From assembly GCA_937905835.1 (NCBI GenBank), contig CALCXK010000069.1, positions 7,576 through 71,575 on the forward strand: DNA of 64,000 nt, read 5' to 3'. The stretch is from an uncultured Ilumatobacter sp. (lineage in GTDB: Bacteria > Actinomycetota > Acidimicrobiia > Acidimicrobiales > Ilumatobacteraceae). A program made the position numbers and the translations under genes. Shown piece after piece: positions 50,344 to 58,912 of the stretch (the first letter of the stretch is position 1; every line of letters starts with the position of its first letter). Below the pieces are notes generated by a model, which was not told the DNA's origin, did no database searches, and saw only the letters and a program-made list of their open reading frames with translations.

Positions 50344-51903
50344 GTGTCGGTACCGGCGATCGAATTGATTGGCATCACAAAACGCTTTCCTGGCGTTATT
50401 GCAAATGACAACATCAACCTCTCCGTCGAGCAGGGTGAAGTGCATGCGATCTGCGGCGAGAACGGCGCAGGCAAGTCGACGCTGATGAAGATCCTGTACG
50501 GCATGCAGCGTGCTGACGAGGGTGAAATGCGTGTCGCCGGCAAGACGGTCGAGTTCTCGTCGCCAACCGATGCGATCGCGAAAGGCATCGGCATGGTGCA
50601 CCAGCACTTCATGCTCGCCGACAACCTGTCGGTGCTCGAGAATGTGATTCTCGGTTCCGAGCCAGTGAAGCGCGGTGGTCGTATCGACTTTGCGACCGCC
50701 GAGAAACACATTGCTCAAGTCGGCCGCTCGTATGGGCTCGATGTCGACCCCAATGACCTGGTCGAGACACTCGAAGTTGGCGAGCAGCAGCGCGTCGAGA
50801 TCATCAAGGTGCTCTATCGCGGGGCAAAGATCCTGATCCTCGACGAGCCGACCGCCGTGCTCGTGCCGCAGGAGGTCGAGGAGTTGTTCAACAACTTGCG
50901 CGAGCTGAAGCGTGATGGTGCGACGATTATCTTTATCGACCACAAGCTGCAAGAAGTGCTTGAGATTGCCGACCGAATTACCGTGATCCGTCGCGGCAAA
51001 ACAATCGGCACCGTCAACGCCGCTGACGTCACCGCGGCTGACCTCGCCGAACTGATGGTCGGCAGCGAACTGCCGAGCCCCGAAACGTCTGAGTCGACCG
51101 TGACCGATGAGATGGCACTTGACGTGTGCAACCTCACCGTTAACGGACCGGATGGCCGTCCGGTTGTCGAGGGTGTCAGTCTCCGGGTGCGCAAAGGTGA
51201 GATCGTTGGCATCGCCGGCATCGAAGGCAACGGACAGACCGAACTCGTCGACGCAATCGTCGGCACCGCTGAGGTCGGCGGCGGAACGATCTCGCTCCTC
51301 GGTAGAGACATCACTCAGGCGTCGGTCCGTGATCGGCGTGAAGCTGGCCTCGGTTACGTGCCCCAGGATCGACATCGAGAGGGTCTGCTCCTTGACTCGT
51401 CGCTCTGGGAGAACGCTGCGCTCGGACACCAAACTCGTGCGCCGTTTGTGAAGGGTTTCTGGATCGATCGGAAGGGTGCCCGCGCGAGGACCGAAGAGAT
51501 TCGAAGTCAATTTGACGTGCGCTCACCGAACGTTGACGTGTCTGCTCGGGCGCTGTCGGGCGGCAACCAGCAGAAGCTGATCATCGGCAGAGAGATGACC
51601 GCCGAACCAGATGTGCTGATCGCTGCGCATCCGACTCGCGGCATCGATGTCGGCGCGCAGGCAGAGGTGTGGAATGACATCCGCGAGGCTCGCGGCAACG
51701 GTTTGGCCACCCTGCTGATCTCTGCCGACCTTGACGAGTTGATCGGACTCAGCGACACGATCGTTGTGATGTTCCACGGCAAATTGGTCGCCACGCTCGA
51801 CCCGGCCGACATCACGCCACGGCTACTCGGGGGCTACATGACCGGTGCCACGCTCGACACTGCTGCAGCTGACGGCCTCTCTGGTTCAGGGACCGACGCA
51901 TGA
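50344..51903 (+). CDS. Nucleoside ABC transporter ATPase (two ATPase domains)
   Basis: This protein of about 519 residues has two ABC domains like RbsA and NupA/YufO. The first has GENGAGKSTLMKIL, EVGEQQRVEIIKVL and ILDEPTAVL. The second has a degenerate Walker A (GIEGNGQTEL), LSGGNQQKLIIGREM and ahptRGIDVG. GTG 50344 was chosen because a GGGGGAGA Shine-Dalgarno precedes it; GTG 50329 is possible. It energises the two permeases that follow. Confidence 0.9.
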   Translation: MSVPAIELIGITKRFPGVIANDNINLSVEQGEVHAICGENGAGKSTLMKILYGMQRADEGEMRVAGKTVEFSSPTDAIAKGIGMVHQHFMLADNLSVLENVILGSEPVKRGGRIDFATAEKHIAQVGRSYGLDVDPNDLVETLEVGEQQRVEIIKVLYRGAKILILDEPTAVLVPQEVEELFNNLRELKRDGATIIFIDHKLQEVLEIADRITVIRRGKTIGTVNAADVTAADLAELMVGSELPSPETSESTVTDEMALDVCNLTVNGPDGRPVVEGVSLRVRKGEIVGIAGIEGNGQTELVDAIVGTAEVGGGTISLLGRDITQASVRDRREAGLGYVPQDRHREGLLLDSSLWENAALGHQTRAPFVKGFWIDRKGARARTEEIRSQFDVRSPNVDVSARALSGGNQQKLIIGREMTAEPDVLIAAHPTRGIDVGAQAEVWNDIREARGNGLATLLISADLDELIGLSDTIVVMFHGKLVATLDPADITPRLLGGYMTGATLDTAAADGLSGSGTDA

Positions 51904-53066
51904 ACGCATCGCTCCTTCGCCGTCTCGGCTTGTCGCTTGCAGCTCCAGCGCTGGCTGCAGCTTTCGCGTTGCTCATCTCGTCGCTCGTACTGACCCTGTC
52001 GGGAAGCAGTTGGCTCGACACCTATTCAGAGATGATCTCGACGGCCTCGAAGCTCGAGTCGATGGTCGACATCTTGAACCGCGCGACACCGCTCTACATC
52101 GCTGGTGTCGCGGTGGCAATCGGGTTCAAGATGAACCTGTTCAACATCGGCGTCGAAGGGCAATACATCCTCGCCTCGTTTATGGCTGCCTGGGTCGGCT
52201 CGCAGTTCAACCTGTGGGGCCCGATCCACGTTGCGTTGATCTTGTTCGTTGCCGTCACCGTTGGCGGTCTTTGGGCAGGCCTCGCTGGCCTCCTCAAGGT
52301 CACCCGAGGTGTCAACGAAGTGATCTCGACAATCATGCTCAACTTCATTGCGACCGGCGGCATTATCGCCGCGCTGCTCCCGCTGGCGATCGACGATCCG
52401 ACCGATCCGAACCAGGGCACGCCGGTGATCGCGGAGTCGGGCTGGATGCCGAACCTCAACGGACTGTTGGAGATCTTCACCCGCGACATTGTTAAGGGTC
52501 GCCAGCTCGGTGGAATGTTCGTGATCGCCATCCTGCTGGGAATCGGCTACAACATCGTCGTCAACCGCACCCGGTTCGGGTTCGACCTGCGAGCCAGCGG
52601 CATGAACCCATTCGCGGCTCGGGCCGGAGGCGTCCCGCCCAAAAAGATGGTGCTCATCGCGATGGCCGCTTCAGGCGCGATGGCGGGCCTGATCGGGATG
52701 ACCGAGATCCTCTCCGAGAATCACAGCTACGACCAGGGGTTCGTGAAGGGGCTCGGTTTTGCGGGCATCGCTGTTGCGCTGCTTGGTCGGAACTCGGCAC
52801 CGGGCATGGCGGTTGCCGCCTTGCTCTTTGCTTTCCTCGACACCAGCTCAGCGCCGCTCCAGGTGACCGGCACGGCAAGTCCTGAAATCGTCGTCATCAT
52901 GCAGGCAACCATCTTGCTCGCAGCGGTGATCGCATACGAAGTGGTGAACCGCGTCAAACAGGCCGACGAAGTCAGGCGGGCAGCACTTGCCACCGAAGCG
53001 GTCTCACCGAGCGAACTGGAAGAAGTGAGTGGGCCAGATGCAATGAGCGGAGAGGTGACGCCATGA
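51900..53066 (+). CDS. Nucleoside ABC transporter permease
   Basis: This 388-residue permease of the BPD_transp_2 family has about nine helices. GVAVAIGFKMNLFNIGVEGQ and GLGFAGIAVALLGRNSAPGM are the family signatures, matching NupB/YufP. Its start overlaps the ATPase stop by 4 bp and its stop overlaps the next permease by 4 bp. The C-terminal tail is acidic and cytoplasmic. Confidence 0.88.
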   Translation: MNASLLRRLGLSLAAPALAAAFALLISSLVLTLSGSSWLDTYSEMISTASKLESMVDILNRATPLYIAGVAVAIGFKMNLFNIGVEGQYILASFMAAWVGSQFNLWGPIHVALILFVAVTVGGLWAGLAGLLKVTRGVNEVISTIMLNFIATGGIIAALLPLAIDDPTDPNQGTPVIAESGWMPNLNGLLEIFTRDIVKGRQLGGMFVIAILLGIGYNIVVNRTRFGFDLRASGMNPFAARAGGVPPKKMVLIAMAASGAMAGLIGMTEILSENHSYDQGFVKGLGFAGIAVALLGRNSAPGMAVAALLFAFLDTSSAPLQVTGTASPEIVVIMQATILLAAVIAYEVVNRVKQADEVRRAALATEAVSPSELEEVSGPDAMSGEVTP

Positions 53067-54460
53067 CCGACACACTGCATGACACATCAAAACTTCCTGT
53101 GCCAACCGGAACCATTGCTGAGCGTTGGAAGGCGCTTGCGAACTGGGCGCGTTGGGCGCTCATGGCTGCTGCTGGCGTCTTAATCCTCACGATCGTGCAG
53201 TCGTTTAGCGGCACCGACCTTCTCACCACGCCGAATGCGTCGAGCGGCATGCTGCGCTGGGCGATGCCGATCATGCTCGCTGGCCTCGGTGGCCTCTTTT
53301 CCGAGCGTGTCGGGGTCATCAACATCGGCCTCGAAGGAATGATGATCCTGGGAACCTGGTGCGGGGCCATCGGGGCATTCGAGTTCGGGCCGTGGGGCGG
53401 CCTGATCTGTGGCCTCATTGGTGGAGCACTCGGCGGACTCCTCCACGCTATTGCCACCGTGCAGTTTGGCGTTGATCACATCATTAGTGGTGTCGCAATC
53501 AACATCTTGGCGCCAGGCCTCGCACGCTTTCTGTCTGACCGGTTCTTCCCGCAGCGGGGCGGCTCGATCTCGCAATCACCTCGAGTCGACGGTCTCGGAA
53601 CGTTCACCGTGCCGGGCCTTTCCGAACTGTTCGAAAAGATCGACGGGTGGGGGATTTTCTTCCTCTCCGACATGGCTGGTCTCCTTGAGGGGCTCGTCAC
53701 CGACATCCGTTATTTCAGCCTGTTCGGTCTGTTGCTCGTTCCCGCATCAGCATGGCTGCTGTTCCGCACCAGGCTCGGCCTGCGTCTCCGCATCTGCGGT
53801 GAGAACCCCAGGGCAGGCGAATCACTTGGTGTCAATATCTACCTTCACAAGTACCTCGGCGTCGTGGTCAGCGGCGCGTTTGCCGGCTTGGCCGGTGCGT
53901 TCATCGTGATCGAATTGACCGGCCTGTACCGCGGCGGCCAGACCAACGGCCGAGGCTTCATCGCACTCGCCGCCCTGATCTTCGGCAACTGGCGAGCGAG
54001 CGGCGTGATGGTCGGCGCGATGCTTTTCGGCTACCCGTTCGCTATTTCGCTCAACGACTTCGATGCCACTGGGAGTGGCGTCGCCACACGTGCACTGTTG
54101 CTCGTTGTCGCGATCGGCCTCGCCGGATATGCGGTCGCCGCGAATCGCAAGGGCGCAACGAACCGTGGCGGAGGCGGTTCTGGCACCTCCGGCGATTCCG
54201 CCACGGGTGATCAATCCTTCATGAAGTCGCCGACCGATTCGTACGTGTCGGGCGTCGCCAAGCTGGGTGGACCGAACGTGATGCTCGCAACGATTCTCGC
54301 GTCGGTCACCTTCGTCTGGTACCTGCTCACTGATCGAGCTGCCGACTGGGTGCCGAACACGATGCCGTACGCGTTGGTGCTCGTCGTTCTGGTCTTTGCG
54401 AGCCAGAGCCTCAAGGCGCCTGCCGCCGCTGGGCAACCGTATCGCCGTGGCGAGGCCTGA
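53063..54460 (+). CDS. Nucleoside ABC transporter permease
   Basis: This 465-residue second permease matches NupC/YufQ: MAGL-like GLGGLFSERVGVINIGLEGMM (described in part), VDHIISGVAINILA and RTRLGLRLRICGENPRAGES. It is longer than usual: a Gly/Ser-rich cytoplasmic insertion around residues 370-395 and two additional C-terminal helices follow. It ends the importer unit. A repeat-bearing hairpin follows it. Confidence 0.86.
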   Translation: MTDTLHDTSKLPVPTGTIAERWKALANWARWALMAAAGVLILTIVQSFSGTDLLTTPNASSGMLRWAMPIMLAGLGGLFSERVGVINIGLEGMMILGTWCGAIGAFEFGPWGGLICGLIGGALGGLLHAIATVQFGVDHIISGVAINILAPGLARFLSDRFFPQRGGSISQSPRVDGLGTFTVPGLSELFEKIDGWGIFFLSDMAGLLEGLVTDIRYFSLFGLLLVPASAWLLFRTRLGLRLRICGENPRAGESLGVNIYLHKYLGVVVSGAFAGLAGAFIVIELTGLYRGGQTNGRGFIALAALIFGNWRASGVMVGAMLFGYPFAISLNDFDATGSGVATRALLLVVAIGLAGYAVAANRKGATNRGGGGSGTSGDSATGDQSFMKSPTDSYVSGVAKLGGPNVMLATILASVTFVWYLLTDRAADWVPNTMPYALVLVVLVFASQSLKAPAAAGQPYRRGEA

Positions 54461-54503
54461 CCAGCGAATAGTTGATCCGCTTCACCTTCCAATCCACCTC
54501 TTT

Positions 54504-54558
54504 CCCTCGGGTAAGAATGGGACACGGATGTCCACTTTTGACCCGAGGGGAAGTGGAC
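54504..54558. repeat. Dispersed hairpin repeat, copy A3, with a second half-copy
   Basis: The A-type core (54530-54558) has perfect arms GTCCACTT and AAGTGGAC. Upstream, CCCTCGGGT (54504-54512) is exactly complementary to ACCCGAGGG (54541-54549) inside the core loop, so two structures exclude each other. The upstream half, CTCGGGTAAGAATGGGAC, looks like a copy of the shared motif in the opposite direction. It lies between convergent genes and may be a bidirectional terminator. Confidence 0.75.
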
Positions 54559-54567
54559 ACGGAGAGT

Positions 54568-55488
54568 TCAGCTCAGGTGATCGTGGAGCGTGTCGATGTG
54601 GTCGATGTCGACTGCACCCATGCCGACGAGGGCGGCGTTTCCCGGTCGAGAGCCGGGGCCCGTAAACGACAGCACCGATGCAGGCTCACGTTCGACTGAG
54701 GCGAGTGCCGTTGCCCAGGTGGGGCCGGTTCCATCGGCGCACGCCACCACAAACGTCCGGTCGGCCATGGCCTGGACCACAGCGTCGCGGGCACGCGAGG
54801 TCGCTGCCGATGCGGTCGTGTCGGGAACGAATGGGCTGACGAGGCAAAACGCTTGCTGCTGGACGAGCTTGCGGACGTCGGGGGATCGGGCAGCACGGTT
54901 GATTCCATCGGCGACGACGACGATGGGCGTGCTGCCGCAGGCCCCGGCTTCATCGAGCACCACAGCGTCGATTGCCGGACCTGCGCCGTGTCCTGATTGG
55001 CCAGGAGCACCGACCACGGTGGCCCAGTCGGCGACGACGGCTGCTGCGACGGCTTGTCGGACGATGGGTTCAGTGACCTCGTCGATGGCATCGGCGGCGA
55101 TGGCGAGCCGTCGGTGAAGCAGCGCGTCTGTGGCGCCTGCAGCAAAGAGATGCGGTGGGCAGCGGTGCTGCATGCGGTCGCGGAGCAGAACGGGAAATCG
55201 ATCGTCGAGGCCTGAGAGCAACGTGATGCCGCCTTCGCCGAGTCGTTCGATTTCGAATGCGAACGCGCGTGTGGCGTCGAGCAGGCCAGTCAGACGCTGT
55301 TCGGACACATCGCCTTCAGCGACCTGCGCACGCACGGTCGCGTCCGTGAGGAGTGCGCCGACGTCGATCCCGAGTGCATCGGTGCGATCGACGAGGCCCC
55401 AGAACTCGCGGGCCTTCAACGGAGCGACATCGAGGCGCGTGAGTTGATTGCTGAGCAGGAGTGCTGCGAGCTGAGTGTCGGAACTCAT
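54568..55488 (-). CDS. DprA/Smf-like Rossmann-fold (SLOG) protein, divergent
   Basis: This 306-residue protein follows the DprA layout: a helical N-terminal region, GGITLLSGLDDRFPVLLRD, PPHLFAAGATDALL, then a Rossmann-like domain with VVADGINR, CLVSPFVPD and ARDAVVQAMADRTFVVAC. The canonical GSR and SGGARG(I/V)D motifs of DprA are replaced (IAADAID and VGAPGQSG), so binding properties differ. DprA loads RecA on single-stranded DNA; SLOG relatives bind nucleotides. It lies 58 bp after the RecQ-PRTase gene. ATG 55488 was chosen over an upstream in-frame start. Confidence 0.65.
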   Translation of the reverse strand: MSSDTQLAALLLSNQLTRLDVAPLKAREFWGLVDRTDALGIDVGALLTDATVRAQVAEGDVSEQRLTGLLDATRAFAFEIERLGEGGITLLSGLDDRFPVLLRDRMQHRCPPHLFAAGATDALLHRRLAIAADAIDEVTEPIVRQAVAAAVVADWATVVGAPGQSGHGAGPAIDAVVLDEAGACGSTPIVVVADGINRAARSPDVRKLVQQQAFCLVSPFVPDTTASAATSRARDAVVQAMADRTFVVACADGTGPTWATALASVEREPASVLSFTGPGSRPGNAALVGMGAVDIDHIDTLHDHLS

Positions 55489-55546
55489 CGTGAGTTGATC
55501 ATGCCACGTCGCTCGACCCGGATCGAGAAATCTTGGGGATCGCTGG

Positions 55547-57610
55547 TCAGGCCCGGCGACCGAGGGCAAGCGCAAGGACGACGGGGAAAACCGGACCGCT
55601 TCCGCGGCGTGACATCATCCGCCCGATTTCGTTGAGGGTCCACCCGGAATCGACAAGGTCGTCGATGAGGAGAACAGGTCCGCCGTGTGGCGGCTCGCCG
55701 ATTGTGAACGCTCCAGCGACGTTGGCTGCCTGATGCGAGCTGTTCTGCATTTTGACCTGTGGCGGCCGGTTCTCGGCGCGTTCGACGAGTGGAACGTAGG
55801 GAATGGCGAGCGCCTCGGCCACACGCTGAGCGAGCGACGGCACCAGTGTACCGGTTCGTTCGGAGGGGACTGCAGCGACCCAGGTGGGTGTGGGCGACGG
55901 TGCCCACTCGGTGACCATCTCGACCAACGCCCCGACCAACTCATCGGCAAAATGGCCGTCGCGGTGGCCCTGCTGGACCAACGGACCCCAACCGCTGTCG
56001 CCCCAGTGAGCCAGTGCGCGGCCCTGCTGGTTTCGTTCGCCAGGCGGGATGCCCTGCTTCTTCGGCTCGATCGTCAGCGGCCGGTTGCGGAGGAAAGCCT
56101 CGGCAGCTGCAAGGAGCTGTGTCGACGTGCTGGGCTGGATGAATTCGTTGCGACAGTTGTCGCAAATGCCGCAGCCCTGCCCGAAGTCGTCGTCAAGCAG
56201 GTTGGTCAGAAACCGCATGCGACATCCGGTTGTTTCGGCATAGTCGAACATCAGCTGCTGTTCGAACCGTCGGGCGTCGGTGACCGACTGGATACGCTCG
56301 TACGGGTAGGCCCACGCCGCGAGCGTGCGCTCGTAGCTCTGGCCCTTCACCCTCCGGACGACGCCTTCGACGTCGAGTTGCTTCAGAGCCAGCTCGATTT
56401 TGGTCCACTTCACATCGACCTGCGATGCGATGTCGCGCAACGCCACCGGACCCGCTGCATCGTCGAGCACCGCGAGTACGGCGTCGATGTCAACAGGGTT
56501 GGGGAATGCTTGGTCGATGAAATAATCCTGAATGTTGACGTCTTCTTTGCCGCAGAGCAGCAGGGCGCAGCTGTCGTCGAGGGCGCGACCGGCGCGGCCG
56601 ACCTGTTGGTAGTAGGCAACCGGCGAGCCAGGCATCTGGAAATGGATGACGAAGCCGAGGTCGGGCTTGTCGTATCCCATGCCGAGCGCGGAGGTTGCGA
56701 CGAGGGCCTTCAGGTCGTTGGTCTTGAGGCGGTGCTCGAGCACTTCACGATCTTCGTTGATCGTGGCACCCGTGTAGCCCTCGACGTCGTGGCCCTGGCG
56801 TTTGAGCCAGCTGGAGACGTTGTCGACGTCGCGGATGGTGAGGCAGTAGATGATGCCCGAGCCAGGCATCGAACCAAGTTGTTCGGCCAGCCATGCGAGC
56901 CGTTCTGCCTGCCGGCTGAGCTTCACCGCGCTGAGCGCTAGGCCGTCACGACTCAACGTCCCACGGTACGTGGTGATGTCGGTACCGAGTTGATTGGCGA
57001 CGTCTTCGACAACACGGCTGTTGGCGGTCGCGGTGCAGCCGAGCACGGGCACATTGCCATCGCCGAAGTTACTGATCAATCGCCCGATGCGCCGGTAGTC
57101 AGGACGGAAGTCGTGGCCCCAGTCGGAGATGCAGTGCACTTCGTCGATCACGACGAGCCCTGGCCGACTGCCGAGGAGCGGCATCGCCTGCTGTGCGAAG
57201 TCGGGATTGGCGAGCCGTTCAGGGGAGACGAGAACGAGGTCGACGCTGTCGCTTTGCAGCCGGTCGGCGAGTTCGTTGACAGTTGTTGCTGACGATGAGT
57301 TGACCGTCATACAACGGAGCCCGAGCCGTTCGGCCGCTTCGATCTGGTTGCGCATCAGGGCGAGCAGGGGAGAGATCAGCAGTGTCGGCCCGAGACCCTG
57401 CTTGCGGAGCAGGTGGGTGGCGAGAAAGTAGACGGCACTCTTGCCCCACCCGGTGCGCTGCACGACGAGCACGCGCTCGCGCCGTTCAGCCAACGCTTCG
57501 ATTGCCTCACGTTGGTCGGGTCGGAAATCGGCGTCAGCTCGACCGGTCAGCTCACGCAGGGCTTCGAGTATCGGGTCGGCAACTGCAGTATCGCCGGCAA
57601 GGTCAGTCAT
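55547..57610 (-). CDS. RecQ-family helicase fused to a phosphoribosyltransferase domain
   Basis: This 687-residue protein has a RecQ helicase core: Walker A RTGWGKS (52-58), DEVH box (156-159), motif III GCTATA and motif VI QVGRAGRA (336-343). A RecQ-type zinc site follows (C463, C480, C483, C486). The last 120 residues are a type I phosphoribosyltransferase-like domain with the PRPP motif VLLIDDLVDSGWTL (646-659), as in ComF. There is no HRDC domain. ATG 57610 was chosen. It forms a two-gene unit with the DprA-like gene. Confidence 0.88.
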   Translation of the reverse strand: MTDLAGDTAVADPILEALRELTGRADADFRPDQREAIEALAERRERVLVVQRTGWGKSAVYFLATHLLRKQGLGPTLLISPLLALMRNQIEAAERLGLRCMTVNSSSATTVNELADRLQSDSVDLVLVSPERLANPDFAQQAMPLLGSRPGLVVIDEVHCISDWGHDFRPDYRRIGRLISNFGDGNVPVLGCTATANSRVVEDVANQLGTDITTYRGTLSRDGLALSAVKLSRQAERLAWLAEQLGSMPGSGIIYCLTIRDVDNVSSWLKRQGHDVEGYTGATINEDREVLEHRLKTNDLKALVATSALGMGYDKPDLGFVIHFQMPGSPVAYYQQVGRAGRALDDSCALLLCGKEDVNIQDYFIDQAFPNPVDIDAVLAVLDDAAGPVALRDIASQVDVKWTKIELALKQLDVEGVVRRVKGQSYERTLAAWAYPYERIQSVTDARRFEQQLMFDYAETTGCRMRFLTNLLDDDFGQGCGICDNCRNEFIQPSTSTQLLAAAEAFLRNRPLTIEPKKQGIPPGERNQQGRALAHWGDSGWGPLVQQGHRDGHFADELVGALVEMVTEWAPSPTPTWVAAVPSERTGTLVPSLAQRVAEALAIPYVPLVERAENRPPQVKMQNSSHQAANVAGAFTIGEPPHGGPVLLIDDLVDSGWTLNEIGRMMSRRGSGPVFPVVLALALGRRA

Positions 57611-57657
57611 GAGTCCATCATGCACCCTGGCTGTCACAGTCGCGTACTGTCTTGGCG

Positions 57658-58881
57658 ATGTCGGCTGACACCACCACCCCATTCTTCAACCCACTCGACG
57701 AGGGGTACATGGAGAACCCGTATCCTCACTTTGGTGAGATGCGTGAGGGCGACCCAGCGCATTTCTCGCTGATCGATCTCTGGGTGCTGTTCAAGCATGA
57801 CGACGTCTTCCGTCTCCTCCGGGATCCGGCGATGAGCGTCATGGATGACAAGATCGAGATCCGCGACGAAGAGCGCCGTGCCGAGTTGATCGAAGCAGCT
57901 GGTGGAGAGTTCGAACGCGACACCTCGATGCTGAACACCGACCCCCCGGATCACACGCGGCTCCGTCGCCTCGTCAGCAAGGCGTTCACTCCGGCAGCCA
58001 TCCAGGCGCTCCGCCCGCGCATTCAGGAACTGGTCGATGGAGCGCTCGACACGATGGCGGTCAACGGCGGTGGCGACATCGTCAAAGAGCTCGCCTTCCC
58101 ACTCCCGTTCGATGTGATTTCCGAGATGCTGGGCATGCCGGACAGCGACAAGGACCAGATCGCCGAATGGTCGGGCACGATCGTCAAGTCACTTGACCCC
58201 ATGCTCGCCATCGAGGCCTTCGCCGAGATCAGGGCAGCGTCGGAGGCAATGAACGCCCATATCGACGGAGTGATCACCTGGAAGCGCGCGAACCCGGCCG
58301 ACGACCTCCTCACCGCACTGATCCAGGCTGAAGAAGACGGCGACCGCCTCACCCCGGTCGAGCTACGGGACCAGGTTGGGCTGCTCTTTATCGCCGGCCA
58401 CGAGACCACCGTCAACCTGATCGGCACCGGGATCTACGAACTGCTCCGCAATCCTGAGCAGGCAGCCTTGTGGCGCGACAACCCCGAACTCGACGTCACA
58501 GCTGTCGACGAGATGCTGCGCTTTGTCAGCCCCGTCCAGTTTTCCCGTCGGATTACTCTCGACGCGATTGAATTCCAGGGCAAGACCATCCCGAAGGGCA
58601 TGTTTGTCCTCGCCGGCCTCGCGTCGTCCAACCACGACCCTGCCAAGTGGGGCCCGACTGCCGACGACCTTGACCTGCGCCGCGCCGGCGCCGGCCAGCA
58701 CCTGTCGTTTGGCAGCGGTGCGCACTACTGCCTGGGTGCTTCACTCGCGAAGCTCGAAGCATCGATCGCCATGGGCTCCTTCCTGCGCCGCTTTCCCGAG
58801 GCCATCGTCGACGAATCTGGTATCGAATGGAACGGCCGCATCAATCTGCGCGGCCTGGAGCACCTTCCCGTCACCGTCTGA
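57658..58881 (+). CDS. Cytochrome P450
   Basis: This 407-residue soluble bacterial P450 has the I-helix oxygen-binding motif AGHETT, the K-helix ExxR (EMLR) and the heme-binding FGSGAHYCLG with the cysteine ligand. It inserts oxygen into a substrate using a ferredoxin/reductase pair that is not encoded here. It is close in look to actinobacterial CYP107/CYP125-like enzymes, but the subfamily is not assigned. It diverges from the RecQ-PRTase gene across 47 bp. Confidence 0.92.
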   Translation: MSADTTTPFFNPLDEGYMENPYPHFGEMREGDPAHFSLIDLWVLFKHDDVFRLLRDPAMSVMDDKIEIRDEERRAELIEAAGGEFERDTSMLNTDPPDHTRLRRLVSKAFTPAAIQALRPRIQELVDGALDTMAVNGGGDIVKELAFPLPFDVISEMLGMPDSDKDQIAEWSGTIVKSLDPMLAIEAFAEIRAASEAMNAHIDGVITWKRANPADDLLTALIQAEEDGDRLTPVELRDQVGLLFIAGHETTVNLIGTGIYELLRNPEQAALWRDNPELDVTAVDEMLRFVSPVQFSRRITLDAIEFQGKTIPKGMFVLAGLASSNHDPAKWGPTADDLDLRRAGAGQHLSFGSGAHYCLGASLAKLEASIAMGSFLRRFPEAIVDESGIEWNGRINLRGLEHLPVTV

Positions 58882-58912
58882 CTCGAGCTTTTCGCGCACC
58901 GCTCCAACCGGT

